A DNA stretch of 64,000 nt from Paenibacillus aceris (GTDB taxonomy: Bacteria > Bacillota > Bacilli > Paenibacillales > NBRC-103111), in NCBI RefSeq assembly GCF_017874035.1, contig NZ_JAGGKV010000004.1, forward strand, positions 62,001-126,000, written 5' to 3'. How positions within the stretch are numbered: the stretch's first letter is position 1; each line of letters opens with the position of its first letter. The notes beneath the pieces are model-generated. The model did no database searches. It worked only from the letters and a program-made list of their open reading frames with translations, and was not told the origin of the DNA. Positions 46,602-57,226 of this stretch are shown piece after piece. Both the position numbers and the translations under genes were made by a program.

Positions 46602-47624
46602 CTATTTAGCATCTATTCCAGACAATAAACGCTTGAGCACAACGACCGCTTCAGCCCTTGTCGCGTGTTCCTGCGGAGCAAATTCTTGCTCTGTCCGGCC
46701 ATTCATTAACCCGGAACCGACGGCGAGTCCGACAACCTTTTTCGCCCAATCGCTGACTGCACCTTCATCACTGAACTGGATTGACGTGCTTGCCGTCATG
46801 TCTTCCACTTTCGTTCCCGTAGCCTGTGCCTTCGCTCTCATGAGCATCGCTGTCATTTCTTCACGGGTAATGTTCGTTTCCGGGGCAAACGCATCATCGG
46901 AAACTCCGTTGATCAGTCCTGCTGCGAATGCTTTCTTCACGGTGTCCTCATACCAGGAGCCGGCAGCAACGTCAGCAAACGGATTTTGTCCAGCGCCGTC
47001 CTTAAGGTTCAATGCTTTGGAAAGCAAGGTTGCAAACTGTGCTCTTGTTACATTCGAATCCGGCGCGAAGTGATCGTCGTCCATCCCTTCCACAATGTTT
47101 TTGCTGACCATCAGCATAACATCCGATTTGGCCCAGTGGCCGGCAAGATCACTGAAGATTTTGGTGAATTCAGCGGAATTAGTGAGCGCAATGGACTGAC
47201 TTTTCAAATTATGATCCACGATTTTCATCGAAGTCCATGTAATATTGGAAGTCCCTACTTTTTTTGCCTTAAAAGTAATCGTCCCTATGTCCACATTCCC
47301 GTTCTCGCCATCCACTTTGCCAATCTTGGTATGCGCAAATATGACTTCATTATTCTTCACTATGGGAGAAACCGAGAAGCCTTCTATCTTCGTTTCTGCT
47401 TTAACGACGTCAAACTTGCTGGCATCGAAGGAGAATTTCGCTTCATAAGCATATAAATCCTGGATATTTTCCCCTTGCAAAGTAACGGTAAATTCACCCG
47501 TTGATTCGGTATCCGAAGTCTTCATCACAAATTGGGAAGCGTCCTCCGCATAAGCAGGAGCTATTAAGGCTAAAGAACAGCATAGATTGCACACTAATGC
47601 ACCAAGTATGATTTTTCGTTTCAT
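46602..47624 (-). CDS. Cell-surface anchoring protein: cohesin plus three SLH repeats
   Basis: Protein of 340 residues. Signal peptide 1-26; one cohesin module about 30-165 (GEFTVTLQGENIQDLYAYEA, VDIGTITFKAKKVGTSNITW); three SLH repeats about 180-340 with ITREE/VTRAQ/ATRAE-type motifs that bind pyruvylated secondary cell-wall polymer. It has no dockerin and no catalytic domain, so it can only display a cohesin on the cell wall. This is the layout of cellulosome anchoring scaffoldins. It lies 20 bp after the PL8 lyase gene, with GGTGGAG before its ATG, so the two are co-transcribed. I infer that it captures dockerins of the surrounding enzymes. Confidence 0.92.
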   Translation of the reverse strand: MKRKIILGALVCNLCCSLALIAPAYAEDASQFVMKTSDTESTGEFTVTLQGENIQDLYAYEAKFSFDASKFDVVKAETKIEGFSVSPIVKNNEVIFAHTKIGKVDGENGNVDIGTITFKAKKVGTSNITWTSMKIVDHNLKSQSIALTNSAEFTKIFSDLAGHWAKSDVMLMVSKNIVEGMDDDHFAPDSNVTRAQFATLLSKALNLKDGAGQNPFADVAAGSWYEDTVKKAFAAGLINGVSDDAFAPETNITREEMTAMLMRAKAQATGTKVEDMTASTSIQFSDEGAVSDWAKKVVGLAVGSGLMNGRTEQEFAPQEHATRAEAVVVLKRLLSGIDAK

Positions 47625-47644
47625 CCTTCTCCACCTTCTCGTCT

Positions 47645-48240
47645 TTACTGAATCATTTTCGCCGCAACAAAAGCAAGATCGCTAATGTCAATTTTGTCGT
47701 CGCCATTCATGTCCGCCTTCTTCGCTTGCTGCCAATCCGGACTGCTCGCATCTTTCCCGTAATTGGCTGCTACGATGGCCAAATCGCCGATCGTTACTTT
47801 CATGTCGTTCGTTAGGTCGCCAGGAATGCCGGGAATCGGTGCTAGAATCGCTACGCTGAAGTTAGAAGCTGCTGCTTGAACTTCTCCCCCTTGCGCATCG
47901 CCTAGAACCGCCTGAGACACCGCGATGGTTCCGGTCATATTTTGCTCGAAAACTTTGGCTTTAAAGGTCAACTCCACCACTTGCGCGCTGCTGTTAACCG
48001 CATGGGCTGTGCCTTGGCTGACAATGATCAATCTCAGCTTACCTGGCGATTGCTTAATCGGATCTAGGATGGAGACACCGTCAATCATCGACTTTGCAGA
48101 AACGAAGTCCATCGTATTCGCGTCATAATCAATGGTGATATCCTGCGCCAATGCCGCTTGTGTCAAGTTTTTCAAACCGAAAGCAACCTTGAACGACTCT
48201 CCGGTCGCTACCGTGCTGCTGCCTGTAAGCTCCGTGGAGA
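47645..48240 (-). repeat. Duplicated cohesin-dockerin coding block (copy A)
   Basis: This block resembles 51883-52478 at the DNA level over its whole length, for example both contain CTTGCTGCCAATCCGG-like and GACTGCTCGCATCTTT runs. The encoded cohesin and dockerin differ at few residues. This points to recent duplication or gene conversion. Confidence 0.75.
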
Positions 48241-51200
48241 GCACGGTTGGTGAAGCCGCAATGTTGATGGTTACCGTTGCTGTATTGGATTCCGTTATAC
48301 CGTCGCTTACGCGGAAGGTGAAGGTGTCAGTGCCTGTCACTCCCAGAGCAGGGGTATATGTGAATGCTCCTGTTGCAGAATTCGTCACCACTGCCGTTCC
48401 TTTCGCACCACCTTCTGCAATGGCGTACGTAAGCTCATCTTCATCCTCATCGCTAGCGCTGAGTGTACCCGTGACCGGTGCATTCTCCGTAGTCGTTACC
48501 TGCATTCCCATTGCTACCGGTGCATGGTTATCAGAACTTCTTAGAGTAACCTCAAGAACAGGTCGATAAGATGCCGTTGCATGCTCTTTGGATGCGTAAG
48601 ATACGTCGCCCTTTGCTCCTTGATTCGAGGTGGAAGCAATCAACAGTGACATTTTCTTATCTGCGGCAAGCGCTCCATTCACTTGATTCGTTACATCAAA
48701 CGTTACAGGAGCATAGGCTGTTGTAACGGCCCAAGTCGCAAATGCCGCACCTCCGGCAGGCTTATTATTCCAATTAACAGCTGTCTCTCCCCAGCTGTTA
48801 TCATTCACAAGCTGAGCCTGATTCGTTGTGCCGGCCATACTTACTCCAACCGGAACGAGTGTAACTTTAGCACTCTCAATCGTTCCTGAAACAGAGTCAA
48901 GATTGAATCTCAAGAAAGATTGCCGGGCGTAACCTGCAGCATCCTGCTTTGTCACCAAAGTGTCTGCTGTCCCATAGTTCGTGCTGGCATATGTGCCGTC
49001 CCGGACATACACATCTGCTTCTGGCAAAAGCGTAACGATTGGAATCGGTATAGAGAATAATTCATTGGAACTGTCGCTCATACCTGCTGCATTGGTTGCC
49101 GATACAGCAAAATAATATTTTTTCCCAATGCTCAATCCCGTAACGGCAAATTGATTGGCGACGCTCACACTGCTAATATCAACCGTATGCGTATAGGTTC
49201 CCGGAGACGTGCCATACTTCACACGGTATCCGGTTGCCCCTTGAACTCCCGTCCAAGATAACATGACTTGCGAAGCACCGCCTTCTGCGCTTGACAATAC
49301 AGGTGCATCCGGCTTGGAAGTCGTCACCAAATTGAAGTTGGCCGCAAACGACTTACCAAATGCTCCATTTGTATGCACGACCATCTTGATCGTCGGGCTG
49401 AACTGGGTGACCGTAATTCCGGGATCGAGAGAAACGACGCCGGTTGCGCTGCGGTTTATTTCAACCTGAATCGTTCCTGTGTTCGCTTTTGTAGGATCAG
49501 AAATCCCAATATGGATTTGCCCGTTCGTTTCAAGCGTTGTGACTGACGCTTTTTTATCGCTTGTGATGAATGGTTCATTGTTTGCATACACAGATTTGGT
49601 TACATCATTCCAGAAGTTAACTCCTGCCGCATGCAGAGCAGTATCCATCACCGCATGGGCATCGGTTGAATTCTCGAGAATTTGAATATCCGGGTTAGCC
49701 GCATAGCTCGCTGTTGCCGCCGCATCTTTGCCCGGCAGCACGACGTAAGCATAGGAAGCATTCGCAGGAGACTTGCCATGATTGAACGCGAGGCTCAGAA
49801 ATGGATTCATCACTTGATCCGTACTTCCCCCCGTGTTCACCTGCTTCCACGTGCCTGTTCTGGACTCCCTTAGTCCGCTAATGGATGCAGTACCAGGGAA
49901 ATAATAGCCGATATCGGAACCTGGAACGCTTCCGGCCAGATACGCCCAATGCACATTTGTCATTTGTTCCGACCATCCGAGCCCGTTTGGCTTGGTCACG
50001 CCGTCTACGGTTAACGCGTTGTCGCCGTTTTCATTTAATTTACGGTTTTCAACAATGGTCTCAACCGTGCGTGCGGCATCTGTACTTCCAATACCGGAAC
50101 CGAGGGCGACGATTTGATCACCGAACATGAACCATGACTTTTTACCTTGCAAGGCACTTCCTGTAAGTTGAGAAAGCGAAAACTGCATTCCTGCGGAACC
50201 ATATACTTGATCGACAGACGAGCCGCCAACCCATGTGTTCGGGTTCGAATAATTTTTCCAGTCAACAGGCGTTCCACTGCCGGAACCATCCGTTGTTGTG
50301 CCAGGCAGACGATACATATTGACAGTAGCCCAGTAATTACCGCTGTACTGCTTCAAGTCATTATTGTACAGAGTCGTCATGCCGGCTCCCGTAAACCACC
50401 CTTTGATATTTTCGCCATTGCCATATTCAAAAGCAGAAACACGAGGCGAAAACATACTGATCCCAAGTCCAAAATGTTCCCGAAGCTGGGAAACGCGGTC
50501 CATTCCCGGAAATTGATAGTGACCCACCAGCTTGCCTTGGGGAGTGATCGCCCGGTCACTCATCAGCCTTTTGCCGAGGATCATTTCGAACATGCCCGCT
50601 CCGGTATAATAGTTGGCGAAGGTTGTATCGGTTGAGATCCATTCCTTCACCATCCGCTTGATCTTTGTCGATTGTTCAGGCGGTGCTCCTTCTGCCAGAC
50701 GAAGCATACTAAGGATGATGGACCGTCCCGTTGTATGATCATTGCCGCTTTGCCGCGATATTCCCCGTCCTTTCAAGTTGTCCATGCTCGCCCCCATATA
50801 AATAAGCGGCTTGTAAGACTCCTCTACCCATCTGTACACATTGGCTACATTCGGGTCCGTAATACGCCATGTAGATCCGCTCAACAAGTAAAGCAGATCC
50901 GCCATTCTTCCGAGCAGCACATCTCCGTAACCACCTGTGTAGGCAACATAAGTATGCTGAATAAAAGAGCCATCCTCGTAAAAACCATCTCCGCTTTTCA
51001 CATATAGAAACGCTGGGCTCATCGAGTCCCTGCCTAGTGTAATTTTGGCGCTCGATTTGCCGATAACGCCGCGAAGAGCAACTACATAAGCTTTATCAAG
51101 TAAATTCGCTCCTGTTTCCACTACCGAACTAACCGTTCGTATAGCGGGATTAGGAACAAAACGGTCAATAGCCCGCATGTAATTATCAATTTGAGCCTGA

Positions 51201-51778
51201 GTCAAATCATCGTACATAAGCACTAGCGTACTATTGACGAGCTGAGGCGTTCCAATTTCCCAGTCCCACCAATTGTCATATTCACTTTTTGATTCTTTGT
51301 AGCGGTTGGCATAGGCCCAGTCCAAACCGCTGATGAGATCATTTTTGAGATTTTCATTGTGATATAAGGGAGAGCCTATCGTAGAATAGGCAATCGCCAT
51401 TTGGTTCAAACGGGTAAAATGCGATGAAACCTCGGCGGACTTCGTCGTACTTTGCAAATCTGCCCATAAAAAAGTTCTGTTTGCCGCTTTGTTCATCGTA
51501 TCCCAGTACCCGGTTAGATTGGCATTGCTCACGTTATCGCTCTTAAATTTGATGTTCGCTGAGATATCCGGATCATTCGGATCGTAGGTGTCTCCTCCTG
51601 TTAAATAAGTGAACATTTTACCTCGAAGCACATCGTATTCATCTACAGACCCTGATGCCGCTGATGCAACAGGCGAACATGGAATTACATAGATCATAAC
51701 GAGCAGAGTTAGAAGTAGGTGAAAGGAAATTCTTTTTATAGACGGAAGCTGCTTCGATGTACCTTTATCTTGTCTCAT
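47645..51778 (-). CDS. PL8 polysaccharide lyase with cohesin and dockerin
   Basis: Secreted lyase of 1377 residues, of the family that cleaves hyaluronan, chondroitin sulfate or xanthan by beta-elimination. Approximate modules: signal 1-40; PL8 42-815; fibronectin III 820-910; DNRLRE/CBM96-like 915-1078; Ig-like 1085-1175; cohesin 1180-1313; dockerin 1318-1377. Active-site residues match pneumococcal hyaluronate lyase in spacing: N225, H275 (N+50) and Y284 (H+9), with an aromatic patch in NWWDWE. GGAGG precedes the ATG. Exact substrate cannot be told; the linked GH84 and sulfatase genes favour a glycosaminoglycan. The last ~600 bp are nearly duplicated in the next gene upstream. Confidence 0.92.
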   Translation of the reverse strand: MRQDKGTSKQLPSIKRISFHLLLTLLVMIYVIPCSPVASAASGSVDEYDVLRGKMFTYLTGGDTYDPNDPDISANIKFKSDNVSNANLTGYWDTMNKAANRTFLWADLQSTTKSAEVSSHFTRLNQMAIAYSTIGSPLYHNENLKNDLISGLDWAYANRYKESKSEYDNWWDWEIGTPQLVNSTLVLMYDDLTQAQIDNYMRAIDRFVPNPAIRTVSSVVETGANLLDKAYVVALRGVIGKSSAKITLGRDSMSPAFLYVKSGDGFYEDGSFIQHTYVAYTGGYGDVLLGRMADLLYLLSGSTWRITDPNVANVYRWVEESYKPLIYMGASMDNLKGRGISRQSGNDHTTGRSIILSMLRLAEGAPPEQSTKIKRMVKEWISTDTTFANYYTGAGMFEMILGKRLMSDRAITPQGKLVGHYQFPGMDRVSQLREHFGLGISMFSPRVSAFEYGNGENIKGWFTGAGMTTLYNNDLKQYSGNYWATVNMYRLPGTTTDGSGSGTPVDWKNYSNPNTWVGGSSVDQVYGSAGMQFSLSQLTGSALQGKKSWFMFGDQIVALGSGIGSTDAARTVETIVENRKLNENGDNALTVDGVTKPNGLGWSEQMTNVHWAYLAGSVPGSDIGYYFPGTASISGLRESRTGTWKQVNTGGSTDQVMNPFLSLAFNHGKSPANASYAYVVLPGKDAAATASYAANPDIQILENSTDAHAVMDTALHAAGVNFWNDVTKSVYANNEPFITSDKKASVTTLETNGQIHIGISDPTKANTGTIQVEINRSATGVVSLDPGITVTQFSPTIKMVVHTNGAFGKSFAANFNLVTTSKPDAPVLSSAEGGASQVMLSWTGVQGATGYRVKYGTSPGTYTHTVDISSVSVANQFAVTGLSIGKKYYFAVSATNAAGMSDSSNELFSIPIPIVTLLPEADVYVRDGTYASTNYGTADTLVTKQDAAGYARQSFLRFNLDSVSGTIESAKVTLVPVGVSMAGTTNQAQLVNDNSWGETAVNWNNKPAGGAAFATWAVTTAYAPVTFDVTNQVNGALAADKKMSLLIASTSNQGAKGDVSYASKEHATASYRPVLEVTLRSSDNHAPVAMGMQVTTTENAPVTGTLSASDEDEDELTYAIAEGGAKGTAVVTNSATGAFTYTPALGVTGTDTFTFRVSDGITESNTATVTINIAASPTVLSTELTGSSTVATGESFKVAFGLKNLTQAALAQDITIDYDANTMDFVSAKSMIDGVSILDPIKQSPGKLRLIIVSQGTAHAVNSSAQVVELTFKAKVFEQNMTGTIAVSQAVLGDAQGGEVQAAASNFSVAILAPIPGIPGDLTNDMKVTIGDLAIVAANYGKDASSPDWQQAKKADMNGDDKIDISDLAFVAAKMIQ

Positions 51779-51850
51779 GAATACCTCCTTAAGGCTGATT
51801 CTGTCCGTTCATTCAACTAGTCATCACATCGGCTAAACGTTTAAAAAAGA

Positions 51851-51875
51851 GGGGGGAGCCGCCTGCACTCCCCCC
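51851..51875 (-). terminator. Terminator between the beta-helix and PL8 genes
   Basis: GGGGGGAG (51851-51858) pairs with CTCCCCCC (51868-51875), followed on the minus strand by TCTTTTTT. It leaves only about 65 bp for a PL8 promoter. Confidence 0.85.
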
Positions 51876-51882
51876 TTTTGCT

Positions 51883-52478
51883 TTACTCAATAATTTTAGC
51901 CGCTACAAAAGCAAGGTCATTAATGTCAATCACATTGTCGCCAGTAACATCCGCTTTCTTCGCCTGCTGCCAATCCGGACTGCTCGCATCTTTGCCGTAA
52001 TTAGCCGCGACGATAGCCAAATCGCCGATTGTTACTTTCATATCGTTTGTAAGGTCGCCAGGAATGCCAGGAGTTGGAGCAATAATCGCTACGCTGAAAC
52101 TGGAAGCTGCCGCTTCTGCTTCCCCACCTTGAGCATCCCCAAGAACCGCTTTGGACACGGTGATGGTTCCCGTCGTATTTTGCGCGAAAACTTTGGCTTT
52201 AAAAGTCAACTCTACAACTTGCGCGTTGCTGTTAACCGCATGGGCTGTTCCTTGACTGACAATGATCAGTCTTAGCTTACCTGTTGATTGCGTAATCGGC
52301 TCCAGAATGGAGACACCGTCAATCACCGATTTTGCAGAAACGAATTCCAACGTATTCGCGACATAGTCAATGGTGATATCCTGCGCCAGTGCCGCTTGTG
52401 ACAAGTTCTTCAAACCGAAAGTAACCTTGAATGTTTCTCCGGTCCCTACTGAGTTGCTGCCTGTAAGCTCTGTTGACA
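51883..52478 (-). repeat. Duplicated cohesin-dockerin coding block (copy B)
   Basis: This is the counterpart of 47645-48240 (see that entry). Confidence 0.75.
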
Positions 52479-55400
52479 GCTCCTTGGTCGGTGAAGCCGC
52501 AATGTTGACCGTAATTACAGTCGCATCGGAATCAGCAATCCCGTCGTTTGCCTTGAAGGTAAACGTGTCTGTGCCTGTTGCGCCTGCATTCGGCGTATAC
52601 GTAAACGCTCCTGTTGCCGGATCTGTAATGACGACTGTCCCTTTCGTACCGGCTTGTGCAATGGAATACGTAAGAGCATCCCCATCAAAACGGCTAACCG
52701 CCAGATTGCCGCTATATACAGCACCTTGAACTGTGTTCACAATTGCACTTACAGCTGTAGGGTTCTCATATAACGAAAGTGAAAAATCATCAATATAAGC
52801 CACTTTGCCGTCATTGCTTGCATTTGTATTTTTCCATGAGTAGATATTAGCTGATGTATTCGTGGCACCTGTTTTGAAAATGATTTTACCCTCTGAATAA
52901 TTCAATGTGCTTATCGATTTAGAAATCTGTGTACCGCCATAATTTTTGACGCCGATACTTTGGGTATTTCCGGCATCCATAACTTTGATCCAACCTCTAG
53001 CGACATAATTCGTATTCGGTGTCAATCCGCTCACCACTTGTTCAGCACCTGAATTATTGCTTACAAACTTTACGGCATTGCTGCCGGAGTGTACATTGGC
53101 CGGTTCGCTGACGATTGTAGCGCCAGTCCCATAGAATGAAGTCCAACCGGGAGGAGGCGTGGTTGTACCCGCTTCGAAACCACCGTTTTGCAGCAGATTG
53201 GACTGTGCAATGGCTATAGTTACTGTGCCAACATTAGAATCCAACAAGCCGTCCGACGCTTTGAACGTAAAGCTATCGTTCCCGGTCGCACCAGGATTAG
53301 GCGTGTAGACGAACTCACCCGTATTGCTGTCTATAAGCTGAACAGTACCCAGTGCCCCATTACTCACGATTGAAAAATGAATCTGATCGCCATCGGGGTC
53401 GCTTGCAGACAGTCTGCCTGTTACCGGGCGGTCAATTTTCACGCTATATTTCGCATTCGTGATCAATGGACGGTGATTTACTCCTGTTGTATCGCCCTGG
53501 TATTCGAAAGCTCCAACGTCCGCAAATCCTTTATACAACGGATTACCTTTATAATCTTTCCCGCCATTATTGCTTATCGATTTCCCTGCATCAATTGCAG
53601 GCGAGTCTGATTGAAGTTCATAAGCATTTGCGCTCAGCAGCCCTGATCCCGCTCCGCCTGGACTTACAAACTTCGGATCAGCCGTAACTTTGTTAGCATC
53701 GCTAGGTTCATTCGCTGGATGAACGCCTCCCGCCTCATAGAACACATTGTTGCTGAATAAAGCATTGCTCCAGCTGTTGTTCAACCAATTCGTAGGTGTC
53801 GCCGGGTTTGTATTATAGAAAATATTATTATAGAAGCTATACCCGCTCTTCACCGTGTTGCCGGAACCCATGATCTGGTTTTTACTGCCGTCATAATAGA
53901 ACACGTTATTATAAATGGAACCTGTCGTCTTCTCGTCAAAAGCAAAGTGACGGAAAATAATACCGTCGTTCTGGCTGACGTTGTATCGCAAGACATCGTT
54001 TTCATTCGTGCCCATGAGGAGCATAAAGCCCATCGGATTATCATGGCTGTAATTGTACTGATACACGGTATTGATCAGGAATTCGTCAAAGTCAAAAGCG
54101 CAGCCGTCTTGATTATTCGCAGGTCCTCCCGTAACCTCGTTATATTGAATAAGAGTGTTCTTGGCGACCGCCAGCCAAATCCCTGCAATGGCGTTGCTGC
54201 TCGCCACTCGAGTTCCGAATTTGTTCAGGTAGTTGTATTCCAGTACGGCACCATCAGTATCGCGTAAAATAATGCCGTCTCCGCCCACATCTTCCATGGT
54301 GTTGTGAGCAATATAGAAGCCTGTGTTCCAATTGCCATATTTAAATGTAGCCGTTGTAGAGAATGAATCGTCGCCTACATAGTTCGTATGAGCCGCAACG
54401 CGAATAGCCACGCGATCAACTTTACGAATCGTATTGTTTTCAACCTTTACATCATTGAATCTGGCCGCTGTAGCTTGACTTAAGGAAGCCGTTCCTTTCA
54501 CGACACCGATAATTCCGCCGTTTTCTTTAGGGCCAGCGTTGTTATTCCCGTCAATATCATGCACATAGCAGTTTCGGATATAAATGTGGTTATACACCCG
54601 ATCGCTTTCATTAGCATCGATGGTAAAAAAGATACCCGCTCTAAGCGCAGCAGAATCGTTGTTCTCGATCAGAAAATTGTCATCGTTCGTTACTTCTAGA
54701 TTGTTGAGTTCCCAATATTCCTGATTTTTTAGAAAAACAGCTCCCGTATTGTATGTCGTTGTTGAATTGTAGATCGTATTATCGAAATTATTCCCCTTCC
54801 CGTTGATGAGGGGCTTGCTGCCTGTGCCATATTGGTCGATGATGATCGGGCTGCCATCTGCTCCCGAACCTTTCGGCCATAATTGACCGTCCCATGAATC
54901 GCCCGCTTTCAACAAAATCTTGTCGCCAGGGATAAACGTCGTGCTGCTCACTTTATTCAGTGTTTTCCATGGTGAGGCTTCACTCAGTCCATCATTCGCG
55001 TCATCTCCTGAAGTCGAGCTGACATAGAAGGTATGGCTTCCCTGCCCCGAAATTAGGATGTTCGTTTGACCGACGACACCGCTGCCGTCTTGAGCCGTTG
55101 CTTTTACGGTCACTGTACCGTTTGAAACGGCAGTCAATAGGCCAGTGCTGCTGATCGATGTACTACCCGTCCCATTTTCTACTGTCCAGGCCACGTTATT
55201 GGTTGCCGCTCCTCCAGGTTGAGCGGTCGCTCCCATTTGAAGCTGTCCTCCCCTGGAAGTTATCGCTGCTGCTCCGCCTGCTCCTGTCACTGTCAGAGAT
55301 GTCATCTTGACATCGAACGTGAGCTGCAGAATATTACTTTTCACACCGCTAGAGTCATTGGATGTTGCTTGAATTTGAACCGTACCGGCTTTCACCGGGG

Positions 55401-56913
55401 TAAGAACACCTGTGTTCGAAATCGTGGCGACGTCTGCCCCTTGCACAATAGCCCATGTGACGGTCGGATCTGCCGTGTTAACAGGTATGACCGAAGCGCT
55501 GAGCGTAACAGGATCAAGTGTCGTAAAGCTTGTTGCTCCCGATGGTGCTTGTATCGTTATGCCTGTTGCTTTTACGGTTTGTCCTGTGATCGTGACTAAA
55601 GCGCTATTGGAAATTTCCGGCTTAACAGTCGAGGTGGCTGTTACTTTAACAGTCCCATTTCCTTTTGCCGACAATAAACCCGTTGCCGAAATCTCGGCTT
55701 TGTCCGTTGGCGTACCATCTGTATTTTCCACTTTCCATGTAACCATCGTAGGTGCGCCGGCAGGATTTACAGTTGATGTCATTTGCAATGTTCCTGCATC
55801 TGTTGTAATGTCCGCTGCTCCGCCCTGACCCGATACCGTTAATCCTTGTAAATCTGCCGTCGTTACGGGTATGGATAATGTGGTCGAAAGACTCGTTCCA
55901 AGCTGTGTGGTTTTAATATCATCATAATAAGTTAAGGTATTATTAGGCGCCCAATTCCCAAGCAAAGCGACATACTGGTATTTGGTTTCCTTCGTTGTCG
56001 TTCCAACCAGCGTCCCGTCAACATACATTTTGGCATCTGTACCCGATGTTAGGTCCCATTTAAACTCATGCCAAGCCGGCGCTGTTCCTCTAGATACCGG
56101 TGTAGCCGAAAAAGATGAGTTCATAAGCCTCGATACGAAATTCGTACTCGATCCCGTTGCGCCATCCCAGTGTTCCCCAAGGATTAACCCATTGGTTACA
56201 TCTACTGCCCCAACAGGGGAACTTGTCGTAACTTTGCTTCCCACCCAAATATTATTTCGTGATTGGCCGGCAGGAGATCCATTATAAAACCACGCTGTTA
56301 CCGTACCATTCAACGCTGCTCCCATATCTACTCTTTCAGTATTATTTGCGGTACCCGTGCGATTAGCGCTATATGTTCCGCTGTGTGTTGGAACACCCGC
56401 CCCTTTGCTTGCAACTACGGATGTATTTGTCGTGTTTGCGGCAGGATCATAACTAAAACTGCCTAGATTCCCGTTTTCAAAGCCTTCAAAGTACTTCACA
56501 TCCAGATACTTCACATCAGCTTTAACATCCAGAGGAACATTACCCGCAGAACCATCGTAAGTCAAAATGCCTGTTGCGTCATTGATCGTTACGCCCTGAA
56601 CCGTCGATGAATAATGAACGCTGCTCAGCAGAGGATCCGTTGAGTTGGAAGCCGTCGTTTTCTTCAACTCGATATCAGATCCGTCGCTTAGATGTGCCAT
56701 TACTTTTAACTGCACTTGCTCGCCCAGCAGCGCGATCTGCGATTTATCAGCAACCACATAGGTACTGACTACAGTGGGTATGGCCGATGGCGATGGAATG
56801 ACTGCCGCATAGGCTGTGTGGCTGCTTCCGATGGGCAAATTAACCACATTCACAACCAAGAGCGAAACCACACCGAAAGACACAGTGCGTTTAAACGTTT
56901 TAATAAATTGCAT
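51883..56913 (-). CDS. Secreted right-handed beta-helix protein with cohesin and dockerin
   Basis: Secreted protein of about 1676 residues, probably a glycan lyase or epimerase. Approximate modules: signal 1-36; concanavalin-like 110-310; three Big_2-like repeats 315-620; right-handed parallel beta-helix 627-1143, opening with [20 protein letters not shown] and containing many N-x-I/V repeats; Ig-like 1145-1240; CBM4/9-like 1240-1385; Ig-like 1386-1470; cohesin 1478-1613; dockerin 1617-1676. The helix resembles DUF1565/PbH1 proteins, but I cannot place it in a lyase family or name catalytic residues. Start: ATG 56913 with AAAGGAG nine bases upstream; the frame continues to 56982 without a ribosome site. 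Confidence 0.88.
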   Translation of the reverse strand: MQFIKTFKRTVSFGVVSLLVVNVVNLPIGSSHTAYAAVIPSPSAIPTVVSTYVVADKSQIALLGEQVQLKVMAHLSDGSDIELKKTTASNSTDPLLSSVHYSSTVQGVTINDATGILTYDGSAGNVPLDVKADVKYLDVKYFEGFENGNLGSFSYDPAANTTNTSVVASKGAGVPTHSGTYSANRTGTANNTERVDMGAALNGTVTAWFYNGSPAGQSRNNIWVGSKVTTSSPVGAVDVTNGLILGEHWDGATGSSTNFVSRLMNSSFSATPVSRGTAPAWHEFKWDLTSGTDAKMYVDGTLVGTTTKETKYQYVALLGNWAPNNTLTYYDDIKTTQLGTSLSTTLSIPVTTADLQGLTVSGQGGAADITTDAGTLQMTSTVNPAGAPTMVTWKVENTDGTPTDKAEISATGLLSAKGNGTVKVTATSTVKPEISNSALVTITGQTVKATGITIQAPSGATSFTTLDPVTLSASVIPVNTADPTVTWAIVQGADVATISNTGVLTPVKAGTVQIQATSNDSSGVKSNILQLTFDVKMTSLTVTGAGGAAAITSRGGQLQMGATAQPGGAATNNVAWTVENGTGSTSISSTGLLTAVSNGTVTVKATAQDGSGVVGQTNILISGQGSHTFYVSSTSGDDANDGLSEASPWKTLNKVSSTTFIPGDKILLKAGDSWDGQLWPKGSGADGSPIIIDQYGTGSKPLINGKGNNFDNTIYNSTTTYNTGAVFLKNQEYWELNNLEVTNDDNFLIENNDSAALRAGIFFTIDANESDRVYNHIYIRNCYVHDIDGNNNAGPKENGGIIGVVKGTASLSQATAARFNDVKVENNTIRKVDRVAIRVAAHTNYVGDDSFSTTATFKYGNWNTGFYIAHNTMEDVGGDGIILRDTDGAVLEYNYLNKFGTRVASSNAIAGIWLAVAKNTLIQYNEVTGGPANNQDGCAFDFDEFLINTVYQYNYSHDNPMGFMLLMGTNENDVLRYNVSQNDGIIFRHFAFDEKTTGSIYNNVFYYDGSKNQIMGSGNTVKSGYSFYNNIFYNTNPATPTNWLNNSWSNALFSNNVFYEAGGVHPANEPSDANKVTADPKFVSPGGAGSGLLSANAYELQSDSPAIDAGKSISNNGGKDYKGNPLYKGFADVGAFEYQGDTTGVNHRPLITNAKYSVKIDRPVTGRLSASDPDGDQIHFSIVSNGALGTVQLIDSNTGEFVYTPNPGATGNDSFTFKASDGLLDSNVGTVTIAIAQSNLLQNGGFEAGTTTPPPGWTSFYGTGATIVSEPANVHSGSNAVKFVSNNSGAEQVVSGLTPNTNYVARGWIKVMDAGNTQSIGVKNYGGTQISKSISTLNYSEGKIIFKTGATNTSANIYSWKNTNASNDGKVAYIDDFSLSLYENPTAVSAIVNTVQGAVYSGNLAVSRFDGDALTYSIAQAGTKGTVVITDPATGAFTYTPNAGATGTDTFTFKANDGIADSDATVITVNIAASPTKELSTELTGSNSVGTGETFKVTFGLKNLSQAALAQDITIDYVANTLEFVSAKSVIDGVSILEPITQSTGKLRLIIVSQGTAHAVNSNAQVVELTFKAKVFAQNTTGTITVSKAVLGDAQGGEAEAAASSFSVAIIAPTPGIPGDLTNDMKVTIGDLAIVAANYGKDASSPDWQQAKKADVTGDNVIDINDLAFVAAKIIE

Positions 56914-56959
56914 TGTACACGGCTCCTTTGTATCGTATGAGAAGCTATAGCCTACCAAT

Positions 56960-56978
56960 ATGATACAATACGTATTAG
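56960..56978. promoter_or_regulatory. ATGATAC-type site upstream of the beta-helix gene
   Basis: ATGATAC-AATAC-GTATTAG has the same arm length and 5-bp spacing as the palindromes before the GH101 and GH95 genes; five of seven arm positions are complementary. It lies 47 bp before the start codon. Confidence 0.4.
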
Positions 56979-57183
56979 CCAATTCATGTGCATAATCTTT
57001 ACTTTTTCGTTTAAATTCTTTACTTCATTACTACTAGATAGCGGGTGGTTTACGATCTACGAAATAAACCTCTAATCTTCATTTCGACAAAATATTCGTT
57101 CAGGTAGTTTTCCGTAGAAATTCGACACATTTTGTATCATCCATCTTACACCGCACCGCACAAGTTGAAGCTGTTGATGTAGA

Positions 57184-57217
57184 AGGAGATCGGAGAAGCA
57201 CCCTTCTCCGATCTCCT
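57184..57217 (-). terminator. Strong hairpin after the phosphatase-superfamily gene
   Basis: AGGAGATCGGAGAAG and CTTCTCCGATCTCCT form a perfect 15-bp stem with a 4-nt loop. It lies 10 bp after the stop codon. The T tract after it is poor, so it may act partly in RNA 3'-end protection. Confidence 0.65.
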
Positions 57218-57226
57218 CATCTTCTG

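Larger units (their letters stand above)
56914..57226. other. Gene-free stretch: beta-helix gene promoter region
   Basis: It holds the ATGATAC-type site (56960-56978), a GTATCAT half site near 57138 and the hairpin after the next gene (57184-57217). No coding sequence is seen. Confidence 0.6.

Noticed and set aside
51883..56982. Start of the beta-helix gene at 56982
   Set aside because: The first 23 residues lack a ribosome site and precede a normal signal peptide that starts at 56913 behind AAAGGAG.
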